Assembly: GCA_014800795.1 (NCBI GenBank)
Contig: JAAVFL010000005.1
Span: 62,001 to 126,000, forward strand
Origin: Bacteroidales bacterium
GTDB taxonomy: Bacteria > Bacteroidota > Bacteroidia > Bacteroidales > Muribaculaceae
Length of the DNA: 64,000 nucleotides
Direction of reading: 5' to 3'
Of the stretch, positions 8,740 through 18,313 are shown one piece after another (within the stretch, counting starts at the first letter, position 1; every line of letters starts with the position of its first letter). The translations under genes were made by a program, and so were the position numbers. The notes beneath the pieces were generated by a model that worked only from the letters and a program-made list of their open reading frames with translations, made no database searches and was not told the origin of the DNA.

Positions 8740-11214
8740 ATGGCTATGAGAATTTATGAGAAAAGGACAGCAGGCAGAGCCGAGGTTCAGCGCGCGAAAG
8801 ATACGGAAGATATGAGAAAAACTCTGAAAGGGGCGACTTTTGTCGGGGGAAGGAATGTGAGGAGAGACCGGAAGGATCCTTCTGTGTGGAGAAGCGCGGC
8901 AGCTGGGGAACCGATAAGAACTGACGGGTGGCTGCCATGGAAAAGGGTGGCTTTGAGCGGGACACCGGGAAAGGTTTGTGTATGGTTCAGAAAGGGTCAT
9001 AGCATAGGATACGGGATTGTGAATGCAGGAATCAGGGCAAACGCAGGTATGGCGGTCACAGCGGCCGCTACCCTGAAGGGAGATCCCGTTGATGTGGCTG
9101 ATGTGAGAGGAGGATGGATGCGGATTGCCGTAAAGGGTAACAGAGCGGTATATGCAACCTATACTACTGATGGGGCGGTGACGGTATGGGGAGAAATGCC
9201 CGAACTGCCATGGCTACATTTCGAGAGATATGATGAGAACACGGTCAGCACGGGGGTAGGCGCCATAGGTCTGAGCGGGAACAGCGATGCGCATGGAAGC
9301 TCTCTGACCGACACGGATCAGGAGAGGGTCAGCACCGCCGTGATCAAAGCATACTCCAATCTTAAAAAGAGGATCAACGGTGCGGGGCGGTTCATGCAGC
9401 CTGTGATAGCCCGCTACCGACTGCTTGACGGGAACGGTTCTACTGTGGTGAGTTCTCCTCCGGTTCTTGTGGGGTCGAGCGCCGGAATACAGGATTGCGG
9501 GGAGATAGCGCTGGCCTCGGCCGACAGTCTGGCTTCGCTGACGGCAGGGAGCATAAATGCCAAAGGCTACAGGGTGAAGCTTTGCGGCATGGGTGCGATC
9601 GCCTCGCCATGGAACCGGCTTGTGAACCATGTAGTAGTGGAATTGAGCGGGGAGATAGAGCCGGTGGATAGCGAGGGTGTATGCACAGCGAGAGTAAGCA
9701 ACGATGGCAGAGGATGTACGGTGACGGTAGGTCTGCCGGCAGGAGATGAAAACCGACACCGCGCGAAGATAGCGGAGGCACTCGGGCGCGTGGCAGACTA
9801 CGATGAATATCTTTCAGTAGGCGATCCGTTCGGTACGGGGTCAGAGACGGAAGCGACTATTCCGGTGTATGCCTCGGCAGGAAGAAGCGCTCCGAAAGGT
9901 GAGGGTATCCCGGCTCATCCTCTGCGCGACGGAGTCAGTTACGCCGGGATAACGGCGAGCGGCAAGCGCTATGTCGCGTGGCATGAGACACGTGAGCTAT
10001 GGCACGGCTATCCGCCGGAATGTTTCGTCACCGCTACTGGGAGCGGAAGCTGGCGTGCGCTTTCCGAAGTGAAGTTGACGAGTGCGGGCAGCGACAGCGT
10101 AAAATTTTCAAGCGCTTCGTCGGGAGATGGGGGATCGCCGACTGAATTTTCCCCACTGCTGATTTATCCCGACACGGACGCAAAAGAGTTTACCCTGAGC
10201 CTCAGCGCCGGGGGAACGACAAAGAGCGAGCGTTACGGGCTGACGGCGTTGCCAGGCGCGGGGTGTAGTTTCTATCTGAAAGAGGGGCTGACAGGTATCA
10301 TGCCACGGGAAAGCATCGCGAAGATGCCTGTGGCGCCGATAGAGACCGTCAGGAAATCGGAAAGACCGGGTCTGGCCGGAGTATTCGCCGACGCGGTGTG
10401 CAGCCGTAAGACCGACGCGATGGAATTCGGTTGCGGAGCGATAGAGCTGATAGTGACAGCTCCGCGCAATAATGGTTCATGGGATTTCGCGCGAAGCAGA
10501 CTGCTCGTTTTCGGAGCGGACGGTATCCTCATCGCCACCCTAGACGGAGAGGGAAGATTTCACAGTTCGGCCCCTTTGGACAACAGGGAGATTACGGCCC
10601 GCGGCTCCGTTGCCTGCGGCGCGGGCGACAAAGGTCTGGCATATTTCGCCATTGCGGATGGGGATGTGGTCAGTGTGGAACGCAGCGGAGTGACAACTTT
10701 GGCGAGAGGTTGCGGAGGAGAGAAAGCCGGATGGTGCGGGCGGCATAACGAGATATGGCTATGGGACGGAACCAACGGACTCAGACGGATCAATCCTGAC
10801 AGACCGCATGAGATAGTAATATGCGGTGAAACGGGATCTGCGAATGTCAGCGACATGACGGAATGGAACGGGCGGCTGCTGATAGGATTCAGCGACGGAA
10901 AGGTTTATGATTCATCGGCAGAAACACTCCCCGAGAAGGAGGCAGACACAGCACTGGCGCTAAGGTTCGCCAACCCGCAGAAAAGGGGAGGTATACATTT
11001 TATAGAGATTCCTCTGCGGGCAGCTGAATTCAATGGTACGATTTCAATATACGGCGACAACGGCACGGAATTGCCTGAACTTCTATGCTCATATAAAGTA
11101 AACGGAGCCATCAACGCCGGACTCCCCATAAAAGTCGCAGCTCCATGGAGGGAGTTCCTGGAACTGCATATTGCGGGGAGGGGGAAGAACGTGACAATAG
11201 GAACGGGAAGATGA
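8740..11214 (+). CDS. Phage-virion-like protein, resembles crAss-like 'stabilization' protein
   Basis: An 824-residue protein without signal peptide or membrane segment. From memory, its layout matches the large crAss-like phage virion protein usually annotated 'stabilization protein': a segment like RYRLLDGNGST..SSPPVLVG near residue 225, YRVKLCGMG with a following beta-rich block, a LLIYPDTDAKEFTLSLS stretch, then a C-terminal repeat-like region (RLLVFGADGILIATLDGEG, GLAYFAIADGDVV, NEIWLWDGTNGLRRIN) reminiscent of a propeller. It is alone here, 13 kb before the capsid-like cluster at 24-29 kb. The ORF is intact and has its own host-type -7 element. The virion assignment is an inference; 'conserved hypothetical beta-rich protein' is the safe alternative. 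Confidence 0.55.
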   Translation: MAMRIYEKRTAGRAEVQRAKDTEDMRKTLKGATFVGGRNVRRDRKDPSVWRSAAAGEPIRTDGWLPWKRVALSGTPGKVCVWFRKGHSIGYGIVNAGIRANAGMAVTAAATLKGDPVDVADVRGGWMRIAVKGNRAVYATYTTDGAVTVWGEMPELPWLHFERYDENTVSTGVGAIGLSGNSDAHGSSLTDTDQERVSTAVIKAYSNLKKRINGAGRFMQPVIARYRLLDGNGSTVVSSPPVLVGSSAGIQDCGEIALASADSLASLTAGSINAKGYRVKLCGMGAIASPWNRLVNHVVVELSGEIEPVDSEGVCTARVSNDGRGCTVTVGLPAGDENRHRAKIAEALGRVADYDEYLSVGDPFGTGSETEATIPVYASAGRSAPKGEGIPAHPLRDGVSYAGITASGKRYVAWHETRELWHGYPPECFVTATGSGSWRALSEVKLTSAGSDSVKFSSASSGDGGSPTEFSPLLIYPDTDAKEFTLSLSAGGTTKSERYGLTALPGAGCSFYLKEGLTGIMPRESIAKMPVAPIETVRKSERPGLAGVFADAVCSRKTDAMEFGCGAIELIVTAPRNNGSWDFARSRLLVFGADGILIATLDGEGRFHSSAPLDNREITARGSVACGAGDKGLAYFAIADGDVVSVERSGVTTLARGCGGEKAGWCGRHNEIWLWDGTNGLRRINPDRPHEIVICGETGSANVSDMTEWNGRLLIGFSDGKVYDSSAETLPEKEADTALALRFANPQKRGGIHFIEIPLRAAEFNGTISIYGDNGTELPELLCSYKVNGAINAGLPIKVAAPWREFLELHIAGRGKNVTIGTGR

Positions 11215-11248
11215 AAACTATAACAGCATCTGCGCCATACTGAGACAT

Positions 11249-11284
11249 ATGTGGCTGTGTCATTTCATTTTGACACAGCCACAT
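11249..11284. terminator. Terminator hairpin, TGGCTGTGTCA family
   Basis: Perfect 14-base arms at 11249-11262 and 11271-11284 with an 8-base loop, between convergent genes. The arm core TGGCTGTGTCA/TGACACAGCCA recurs at 26629-26663 (without the final A/T pair) and 54419-54450, so this is one of three copies in the window. Confidence 0.8.
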
Positions 11285-11325
11285 CGCGTAATATAACAAC
11301 GGAGTGCTTTTTCAGCCCAAAACGT

Positions 11326-12348
11326 TTATTTCACCGTGAATTTCTTGCGGCTGTGAGCGGTCTGTACCACATAAACGCCCGGAGCAAGATCTGCGGTCGG
11401 GATGCTGCAATGCGTGTCCGTAACGCTTACATTTTTCACGACGTTACCGAGGGTATTGAATATCATCACGCTTCCGATTTCAGTGCTTCCACTGATTTCT
11501 ACAGACGCATCTGTGATAGTGATGGTTTCGCAGTCAGCGCTCAGCGCTTCTGCAGAAGTGAGATATCCCGGGCGGGCGGTATCAAGCGAGTATATCACCT
11601 CCCCGTCGCCATTCACCACCTCATACACTATCGGCAGATAATTCTCAGAAGCGACCATCGGGTGACAAGGATATAATAAACACCCCGGATTATGCCAATA
11701 CGGGTTGGACTCAGCATCAGGACCGGATACAATACCTATCCCCTCAATTTGCCGCAGACTATTGGAGTCTTCGCCCATTATATAGCTATTAAACTCGTTG
11801 TTTCCATAGCTGTACACGTCATAAATCGGTACGTCGTTATGTGAAACGCGCATATCTGTTCCCCAAGTTTTTAATGGATCATTGAAATCATAAATAAGTT
11901 CTTTGTATGTATCACCTTTAAATACTCGATATACCTTTCTGTTCTCTATATCTTCCGTCAAGTAGACATCGTTCAAATCGGGACAACGATAATATGATTT
12001 CGTGAACTCTTCCAATGAATAATATTTATCGCCATCTATATCGACACAATCAGTTATCTTTATGCTGTATTCTTCATCTGCTTGTTCAGGCATCAATCCC
12101 GAACCATGGAAGATATTATATTTCCATTCCTTTCCTACCTCTAGCAGGTGGGTATATGGGATTGCAGTGGATCGGCTTATACGTTTATTTGAATATATTC
12201 GCTCATTACTCTTATCCTCATGATATTTGTTATACTTATAGATTTCTAATTCATCGGGAGTGAATTCTACTTTGTGATGAATAGAAGCGCTGAAAAGGGT
12301 GCAGATAGTACTGACTAAGACTGCGACCAACGACAGAGAACGTTTCAT
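11326..12348 (-). CDS. Secreted protein with type IX sorting domain
   Basis: A 340-residue protein of unknown function. The ATG at 12348 gives a clean signal peptide (MKRSLSLVAVLVSTICTLFS). The 18 codons upstream in frame overlap the expected transcription start, so they are excluded. The middle is rich in aromatic and acidic residues with no recognised fold. The last ~80 residues (GSVMIFNTLGNVVKNVSV ... LAPGVYVVQT, ending KKFTVK) are a typical Bacteroidota T9SS type-A-like sorting domain, so export across the outer membrane is expected. Confidence 0.8.
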   Translation of the reverse strand: MKRSLSLVAVLVSTICTLFSASIHHKVEFTPDELEIYKYNKYHEDKSNERIYSNKRISRSTAIPYTHLLEVGKEWKYNIFHGSGLMPEQADEEYSIKITDCVDIDGDKYYSLEEFTKSYYRCPDLNDVYLTEDIENRKVYRVFKGDTYKELIYDFNDPLKTWGTDMRVSHNDVPIYDVYSYGNNEFNSYIMGEDSNSLRQIEGIGIVSGPDAESNPYWHNPGCLLYPCHPMVASENYLPIVYEVVNGDGEVIYSLDTARPGYLTSAEALSADCETITITDASVEISGSTEIGSVMIFNTLGNVVKNVSVTDTHCSIPTADLAPGVYVVQTAHSRKKFTVK

Positions 12349-12372
12349 GTGAATAAAATTTAAATAACTCTG

Positions 12373-12402
12373 CAAATCTAAGTAAAAAAAACATACAAAC
12401 AA
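12373..12402 (-). promoter_or_regulatory. Promoter of the sorting-domain protein gene
   Basis: Minus strand: TTG at 12402-12400, a 19-base spacer, then TAGATTTG at 12380-12373. Expected transcription start near 12366, 18 bases before the ATG at 12348. Confidence 0.7.
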
Positions 12403-12636
12403 AATTATATCAATAAAAACCGGACAAATGCATCAAAATAATACGGAGCAATATAGCAGAAGCATGAATAGGGTAATATTGGATCAATCCGAAATTAAAG
12501 GCATCGCGATATGGATGTTTGAGCGGGAATAAAAGGTACAATCAAAACGTACAGTCCGGCAATAAATACACCGTAATTTCGGCTTATGAGCCTTTTTGTT
12601 CGATATGGCGATGATTGCTTTGGGTAAAAGCAAAAC

Positions 12637-12662
12637 GGAGATGCGTTAGAAGGCGCATCTCC
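12637..12662. terminator. Terminator hairpin downstream of the M60-like gene
   Basis: GGAGATGCG at 12637-12645 pairs with 12654-12662 around an 8-base loop, flanked by AAAA and TTTT that extend the stem after one mismatch. It lies about 100 bases past the minus-strand gene end. The arms match the core of the aroB-pfkA terminator. The rest of the 12349-12760 gap beyond the promoter above shows no ORF or other signal that I recognise. Confidence 0.65.
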
Positions 12663-12760
12663 ATTTTGTATGATAGTGATTATGTGATGGTTATACTGAC
12701 AGGCAGTATTTTATCGCAAATAACACGGACTGTCAGTGGAACGAATGGGTATGGATTGGA

Positions 12761-14053
12761 TCACCTGGCGAAGGCTTGCTCGAGAAGGGCGCGTTCGGCG
12801 GGGGTGTAGGTGGTTTCCCATACATCCTCGCCTGCGGCGGCCGAGACGTGGTCGAGGAAGAAACGGAACTTTTTGTATGAGGTGTCGAGGCCGGCCATCT
12901 CTTCGGCGGGTAGGGCGTAAAGGGTGCGGAAGGCTTTCTTATAGACATCCCATCCGTAGCGGTCCTTGATGCGCAGAAGGGTATAGTGGATAGCGTCGCC
13001 ATTAAGTTCGGGTTTGCCGGCGCCAATAGTCTCGTCGTAGAATATTTTGTAATAGTCCTTGATTTCTGGACCTGTATAGATATGTTTGCGCTGCGATACC
13101 TTTCCACCGTTTTTCTCAAGAGCGTAGGACATACGGAAGTTGGCGAAAATCTCGTCGGTCCAGTTCCATGGGTCGGGGTGACCGATGCTGTGGGCCGAGA
13201 AAGTGTGTCCGATCTCATGCATGATTCCGAAGCAGCAGTCGTTGTTGTCGGCGAAGTTCTGAAGCTCCCGCGCCACTGCCACATGGCTGTTCCAAAGGAT
13301 AGGATTACCGGCGAGAGCCCAGTAGCCGGGTTCAATTCCGGGTGTGTTGAGTATATTGATTTTTCTGCCGTCGAACGGTACTTCCCCGATGAGGTCGGTA
13401 TATGCCTCGTATGCGTCGTCGAGCTGCGCGAGCCATCCTTTCATGGCATCGGGCGAAACATTCACCTTATCGGCCTCGAGCAGCAGGCGGATATGCTTTC
13501 CGTCGAGTATATAAAGATTGTCGAGGGGTGTGAGGGCCACGGATACATCGTCGACAAGCACGGATCCTTTCGCTTTGCCTCCGTTAGCCGTTGACCACGG
13601 GAAGCCGAGGCCGCAGCATATGGTGGCATTCCCCTGCTGATCGGGAACGAAGTCCATATATACCTCCTGCCAGGGGGTGGTTCCGTAGATGAATTCCGAT
13701 GCGTTCCAGGGTTGCTCACCATGATTTTCAGGACGGAGATATATCACAGCTCCGCGCCCTTCGGCCACGCTGTCGCATTTGAAGCGGGCTTTGACACGGT
13801 AAAGCCTCCGGGGATCAAGGCCTGTGAGCTTATGAGTGATGGCGTTGGCACCTCTCTCTTCCGAGCTGATGCGCACACATCCTCCGCCGTTTTCATCGGC
13901 TACGGGCATATACTTGACGGCTTCCGAAGGGAAAGTCCAGTTTTCCTGAAATGTCTGGGGTGAATTGAATGTTTCGTAGAAAATCTCGTCGGCGCCATAT
14001 GCGCCAAGGGGCAGCGCAAGAGCTGCGGCAAATGCCATAAATAAGTTCTTCAT
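12761..14053 (-). CDS. Secreted M60-like (gluzincin) metallopeptidase
   Basis: A 430-residue exported protein: signal peptide at the ATG at 14053 (MKNLFMAFAAALALPLGAYG), then a carbohydrate-binding-like jelly-roll of about 150 residues (ISSEERGANAITHKLTG ... VLVDDVSVAL), then the catalytic region. The zinc motif HEIGH is at about residues 279-283 with a downstream Glu in TDEIFANF near 301, fitting the HExGH...E pattern of the M60/enhancin clan. M60 enzymes of gut bacteria often act on mucin-type glycoproteins; that target is inferred. A TACCTTTG -7 element at 14087-14080 precedes the start. It is divergent from the DUF2723 gene. Confidence 0.75.
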   Translation of the reverse strand: MKNLFMAFAAALALPLGAYGADEIFYETFNSPQTFQENWTFPSEAVKYMPVADENGGGCVRISSEERGANAITHKLTGLDPRRLYRVKARFKCDSVAEGRGAVIYLRPENHGEQPWNASEFIYGTTPWQEVYMDFVPDQQGNATICCGLGFPWSTANGGKAKGSVLVDDVSVALTPLDNLYILDGKHIRLLLEADKVNVSPDAMKGWLAQLDDAYEAYTDLIGEVPFDGRKINILNTPGIEPGYWALAGNPILWNSHVAVARELQNFADNNDCCFGIMHEIGHTFSAHSIGHPDPWNWTDEIFANFRMSYALEKNGGKVSQRKHIYTGPEIKDYYKIFYDETIGAGKPELNGDAIHYTLLRIKDRYGWDVYKKAFRTLYALPAEEMAGLDTSYKKFRFFLDHVSAAAGEDVWETTYTPAERALLEQAFAR

Positions 14054-14079
14054 CTTGCGGTATACTGATTTAACGGGTG

Positions 14080-14087
14080 CAAAGGTA
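14080..14087 (-). promoter_or_regulatory. -7 element of the M60-like gene
   Basis: TACCTTTG on the minus strand, 27 bases upstream of the ATG at 14053. It excludes the in-frame upstream start near 14101. Confidence 0.55.
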
Positions 14088-14114
14088 GGAAAATTAGACA
14101 AAAAAACTAAAAAA

Positions 14115-14146
14115 TTTGGTAAGAAAATCGGGTTGCGCTAACTTTG
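14115..14146 (+). promoter_or_regulatory. Promoter of the DUF2723 gene
   Basis: TTTG at 14115-14118, a 20-base spacer, TAACTTTG at 14139-14146. The predicted start site near 14152 coincides with the first in-frame ATG at 14154, so the next ATG at 14187 is the more likely start codon. Confidence 0.8.
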
Positions 14147-14186
14147 CAGGATAATGTCCGGGAAGGGGAAATATTATCACGACCGA

Positions 14187-17100
14187 ATGAAAAAATACAG
14201 GATTATCAACGACGCGCTTGGGTGGTTGTGCTTTCTGGTGGCGGCAATCACATACTTGCTGACAGTAGAGCCCACAGCGAGTTTCTGGGACTGTCCGGAA
14301 TTTATAGCACAGGGAACAAAACTTGAAGTAGGCCACCCGCCGGGCAACCCGATCTTCATGCTTGCAGCGCGCTTTTTCGTAAACTTCGCCGGTGGCGACA
14401 TGTCGAAAGCCGCGCTGATGGTGAACAGTATGTCGGCGCTGCTGTCGGCAGGCACCATTCTGCTTCTGTTCTGGACGATTACCCACCTTGTGAAACGCCT
14501 GATTGTCAGGGATGATGCTGAGGAAGTATCGCTCGTGCAGATGCTTGTTATTTTCGGTTCGGGCCTATGCGGGGCGCTGATGTACACCTGGAGCGATACT
14601 TTCTGGTTCTCGGCCGTGGAGGGTGAGGTTTACGCTTTCTCGTCGTTCTGCACTGCGCTGGTGTTCTGGCTCATCCTGAAATGGGAGAACCGTGCGGACG
14701 AACCTCATTCGGACCGCTATCTGGTTCTTATAGCTTATATCATCGGTGTGTCGATAGCCGTCCACCTGCTTAACCTTCTGTGTATTCCGGCGATCGTGCT
14801 TGTAATCTACTACCGTAAATTCAAGGATACCACCGCTTCGGGATCGCTGATAGCGCTGTGTATCTCGGCCGCGATAGTAGCTCTGATTCTCTACGGTCTG
14901 GTTCCGGGGTTCATTGAGATCGCCCAGTACTTCGAGCTGTTCTTCGTAAACAGCATCGGGTTGAGCTACAATATCGGTGTTCTGATTTATGCGATAATTT
15001 TCGTTGCATCGATAATTTGGTGTGTGGCCGCGCTTTACCAACAGAAAAGCGCGCTTAAGATAAGAGTGCTGTTCATTCTGTCGATAGTTCTGTCGGGGAT
15101 ACCTTTCATCGGCAGTTCGCTGTGGATTCCGGTGATTCTGACCGCGGGGCTGGCTCTATATCTGTTCTGCTCAAAGAAACTTCCTGTCCGCTATCTCACA
15201 CTGACCGCTCTGAGCGTTCTGGTAATCTTCATCGGCTATTCGAGCTATGCCCTTCTGCTTATCCGATCCCACGCCAATCCTCCGATGAACCAGAACTCCC
15301 CCGACAATGTGTTCGCGCTGAGTTCTTATCTGAATCGCGAGCAATATGGAGAAACCCCTCTGTTCTATGGTCCGTCGTTCAAATCGACGGTTTTATATGA
15401 GTATGACGGCAACGGGGGCTACAACGTGAAGCATAATCCCGCCAAAACCATATATGAAAAGGCTGTGAAGAACTCGCCCGACGAGCCGGACCGTTACGCG
15501 TCGTACGAGAGCGATACCCGCTATGTGATGACTCCCAACATGCTGTTCCCCCGTATGTACAGCACCGCCGGAGAACATCCGCAGGCCTACATGGAGTGGG
15601 CTAATATCGCTCCGTCGGATCTGCTTCAGGTAGAGGCACCGATAATAGTCGATAAGGATGGCAACACCATCCAGACGGCCAATCTGCAGCGCCCCTCATT
15701 CGCCCAGAACCTGCGCTATTTCTTCAATTATCAGCTCGATTACATGTACTGGCGCTATTTTCTGTGGAACTTCGCCGGCCGTCAGAACGATCTGGCCGGC
15801 AACGGTGAGGCAAACCGCGGCAACTGGATATCGGGCATCTCATTCATCGACACCCCACGTCTGGGCGACCAGAGCCTGCTGCCCGATGATATAGGCAGGA
15901 ACAACAAGGGTCACAATGTGTTCTACATGCTTCCGCTGCTGATGGGTATCATCGGTCTGACATGGCAGGCATTCCACTCAAAGCGCGGCATAGAACAGTT
16001 CTGGGTGATCTTCTTCTTCTTCTTCATGACCGGTATCGCGATCGTGCTGTATCTTAACCAGCCCCCGATGCAACCGCGCGAGCGCGACTATGCTTTCGCG
16101 GGATCATTCTACGCCTACGCCATATGGGTGGGCATGGGTGTGGCCGGCCTTTGGGCTCTTATCAACAAGGTGATGAAGAATCATGAAGGAGAAAGCGCTC
16201 CGTCGAAGGGGATGGCAGCTGCCTGCGCAAGCATTGCGGTGGGTCTGTTCGTTCCCCTGCAGGTAGTGAGCCAGACCTGGGACGACCACGACCGCAGTGG
16301 CCGTTACACAACCCGCGATTTCGGTATGAACTACCTTTCGAGCGTCGACGAGAACGGCATCATCTTCACCAACGGCGACAACGATACTTTCCCTCTGTGG
16401 TATGCGCAGGAGGTGGAGGGTTACCGCACGGATGTCCGCGTGGTGAACCTGAGCTATCTTACGACCGACTGGTATGCCAACCAGATGCGTATCCCGACCG
16501 ACGGTGCCGCCGCCATAGAAATGATGGCGGAACCATCCGACTATGCTTTCGACCGGATGCAGTATAACTATTTCGATCCGGAGAACATGAGCAAGGAGCG
16601 GGTGAACACACTGACAGCTCTCGAGGATCTGTACCATAATCCTAAATCGACCTGGAAGGGAGCGCGCGTATGGCGATATCCGTCTATGTATGTACCCTCC
16701 AATATCGAGGGTGCGGTGAAAGGGGGTGTGATTTCTGCCGATGAGGCGGACGCAGCCGATGAGGCAATATTAATAGATCTGTATCCGGATCCGCGCGATC
16801 CGGAACGCATGCCTTCCGGTGCGACCCTGAGCCAGGCTCTGACCCTCGACATGCTCTCCAATTCTGCGAAAAACGACTGGAACCGCCCGCTCTACTTCGC
16901 CATGACAGTTCCCGATGAATATTACGTATCTCTGTCGCCCTACATGCGCAACACCGGTCTGGCATATCAGGTGGCTCCAATCTACAATCCCGACGGAGAA
17001 CATCACACCTGGACAGCTACCGACAAGATGTATGAGACTGTGACTGAGAAATTCCGCTGGGGCGGTCTTGATCAGCTCGGTGACGATGGCGACATATATC

Positions 17101-17657
17101 TCGACGAGACGGTGCGACGTATGGTGACAACCCACCGCAACGCCATGGCCGACCTGGCATATGCACTTTATGTAGAAGGCTACAACGCAGCCCATCCCCT
17201 TGCAGACTCCATCACCGGCGTCATCCCCGAAGCTGATATGGTATATGCTGCAGACCGCTATGCCAAGGCAGTAAAGGTTCTCGACCTGATTATGGAGAAA
17301 CTTCCCGTAAAGGCATCTCCCTTCGCAATCCAGATAGGATATCAGATTGCTGACGCATATCTCCGTCTGGCCGTCGAGACCGACAACGACAACCTGCGCC
17401 AGAAGGGACTTGATATAATCGGCGGCGAAATAGAGCGTTACGCACAATATCTGCCTTACTTCATGGAACTGAGACGTACGCTTCCCGGAACAGGCTTCTC
17501 TGGTTTGCAGCTGAGTGACCGTTATATACCGTCGTACCTCTACATCCTGCTCCAGACGTATGCCGACGCCGGAGGAGATACCGGTGCTATGGCCGACAAG
17601 CTGATGAACCAGGGTATAGACCTGCATCTGCTTGAAAATTTCCTTTCGAAGAAATAA
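14187..17657 (+). CDS. DUF2723 family polytopic membrane protein
   Basis: About 1,156 residues from the ATG at 14187 (MKKYRIINDALGWL). The N-terminal half carries many membrane spans and the family hallmark VEPTASFWDCPEFI near residue 30, which resembles the first periplasmic loop of GT-C glycosyltransferases and O-mannosyltransferases. The C-terminal half is soluble and contains NGDNDTFPLWYAQEVEG. DUF2723 proteins are widespread in Bacteroidota and are suspected lipid-linked-sugar glycosyltransferases; the donor and acceptor are unknown. It begins a plus-strand operon with the deacetylase and queG. Confidence 0.88.
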   Translation: MKKYRIINDALGWLCFLVAAITYLLTVEPTASFWDCPEFIAQGTKLEVGHPPGNPIFMLAARFFVNFAGGDMSKAALMVNSMSALLSAGTILLLFWTITHLVKRLIVRDDAEEVSLVQMLVIFGSGLCGALMYTWSDTFWFSAVEGEVYAFSSFCTALVFWLILKWENRADEPHSDRYLVLIAYIIGVSIAVHLLNLLCIPAIVLVIYYRKFKDTTASGSLIALCISAAIVALILYGLVPGFIEIAQYFELFFVNSIGLSYNIGVLIYAIIFVASIIWCVAALYQQKSALKIRVLFILSIVLSGIPFIGSSLWIPVILTAGLALYLFCSKKLPVRYLTLTALSVLVIFIGYSSYALLLIRSHANPPMNQNSPDNVFALSSYLNREQYGETPLFYGPSFKSTVLYEYDGNGGYNVKHNPAKTIYEKAVKNSPDEPDRYASYESDTRYVMTPNMLFPRMYSTAGEHPQAYMEWANIAPSDLLQVEAPIIVDKDGNTIQTANLQRPSFAQNLRYFFNYQLDYMYWRYFLWNFAGRQNDLAGNGEANRGNWISGISFIDTPRLGDQSLLPDDIGRNNKGHNVFYMLPLLMGIIGLTWQAFHSKRGIEQFWVIFFFFFMTGIAIVLYLNQPPMQPRERDYAFAGSFYAYAIWVGMGVAGLWALINKVMKNHEGESAPSKGMAAACASIAVGLFVPLQVVSQTWDDHDRSGRYTTRDFGMNYLSSVDENGIIFTNGDNDTFPLWYAQEVEGYRTDVRVVNLSYLTTDWYANQMRIPTDGAAAIEMMAEPSDYAFDRMQYNYFDPENMSKERVNTLTALEDLYHNPKSTWKGARVWRYPSMYVPSNIEGAVKGGVISADEADAADEAILIDLYPDPRDPERMPSGATLSQALTLDMLSNSAKNDWNRPLYFAMTVPDEYYVSLSPYMRNTGLAYQVAPIYNPDGEHHTWTATDKMYETVTEKFRWGGLDQLGDDGDIYLDETVRRMVTTHRNAMADLAYALYVEGYNAAHPLADSITGVIPEADMVYAADRYAKAVKVLDLIMEKLPVKASPFAIQIGYQIADAYLRLAVETDNDNLRQKGLDIIGGEIERYAQYLPYFMELRRTLPGTGFSGLQLSDRYIPSYLYILLQTYADAGGDTGAMADKLMNQGIDLHLLENFLSKK

Positions 17658-17680
17658 ATTTTCTGTAAAGCGTAAACACA

Positions 17681-18298
17681 TTGCTGATCGAACAACCCCC
17701 TATGCCATATCGCCTCCTGTTTCCGGAGGCGATATGGCGTATAAAAAAACTGGAAACCAAAACGGTTTTCCTGACTTTTGACGACGGCCCCATCCCTGAG
17801 GTGACGCCGTGGGTACTCGATACACTCGAGCGTTACGGCATCAAAGCAACCTTTTTCATGGTAGGGGACAATGTGGCACGCCATCCAGAATTGCTGGAGG
17901 AGGTGAAACGCCGTGGCCACAGTTACGGCAACCACACGATGCATCATCTGCAGGGTATGAAGGTGAGCTCGTATCGCTACATGCACGATATCACCGAGGC
18001 GAATGACCTTATTCAAAGCTCACTGTTCCGTCCGCCTCACGGCCTTCTGCGGTGGAAACAAGCGCGTGCCATAAAGGACCGGTACAACATTGTGATGTAC
18101 GATCTGGTGACCCGCGACTACAGCAAGAAGCTCACTCCGGATCAGGTGTTCGCAAACGTGAAGCGATATGCCCGCAACGGTTCGATAATAGTATTCCACG
18201 ATTCGCTTAAAGCCGAACGAAACATGAAGTCAGCCCTTCCTCTTGCTATAGAATGGCTGTTGGCAAGGGGCTATACTTTCGAACGGCTACCGATGTAA
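17681..18298 (+). CDS. Polysaccharide deacetylase (NodB homology, CE4)
   Basis: A 205-residue carbohydrate esterase 4 enzyme that removes acetyl groups from N-acetyl sugars in envelope or peptidoglycan glycans. Visible motifs: TFDDGP (catalytic base and metal Asp) near residue 32, GNHTMHH (metal histidines), RPPHG and a late VFHDS. There is no signal peptide, so it is cytoplasmic or membrane-adjacent. The start is a TTG at 17681 giving MLIEQPP, a sequence I recall at the N-terminus of Bacteroides homologues; an ATG at 17702 is the alternative. It is 23 bases after the DUF2723 gene. Confidence 0.88.
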   Translation: MLIEQPPMPYRLLFPEAIWRIKKLETKTVFLTFDDGPIPEVTPWVLDTLERYGIKATFFMVGDNVARHPELLEEVKRRGHSYGNHTMHHLQGMKVSSYRYMHDITEANDLIQSSLFRPPHGLLRWKQARAIKDRYNIVMYDLVTRDYSKKLTPDQVFANVKRYARNGSIIVFHDSLKAERNMKSALPLAIEWLLARGYTFERLPM

Positions 18299-18313
18299 TA
18301 TATCCGCCGCCAT

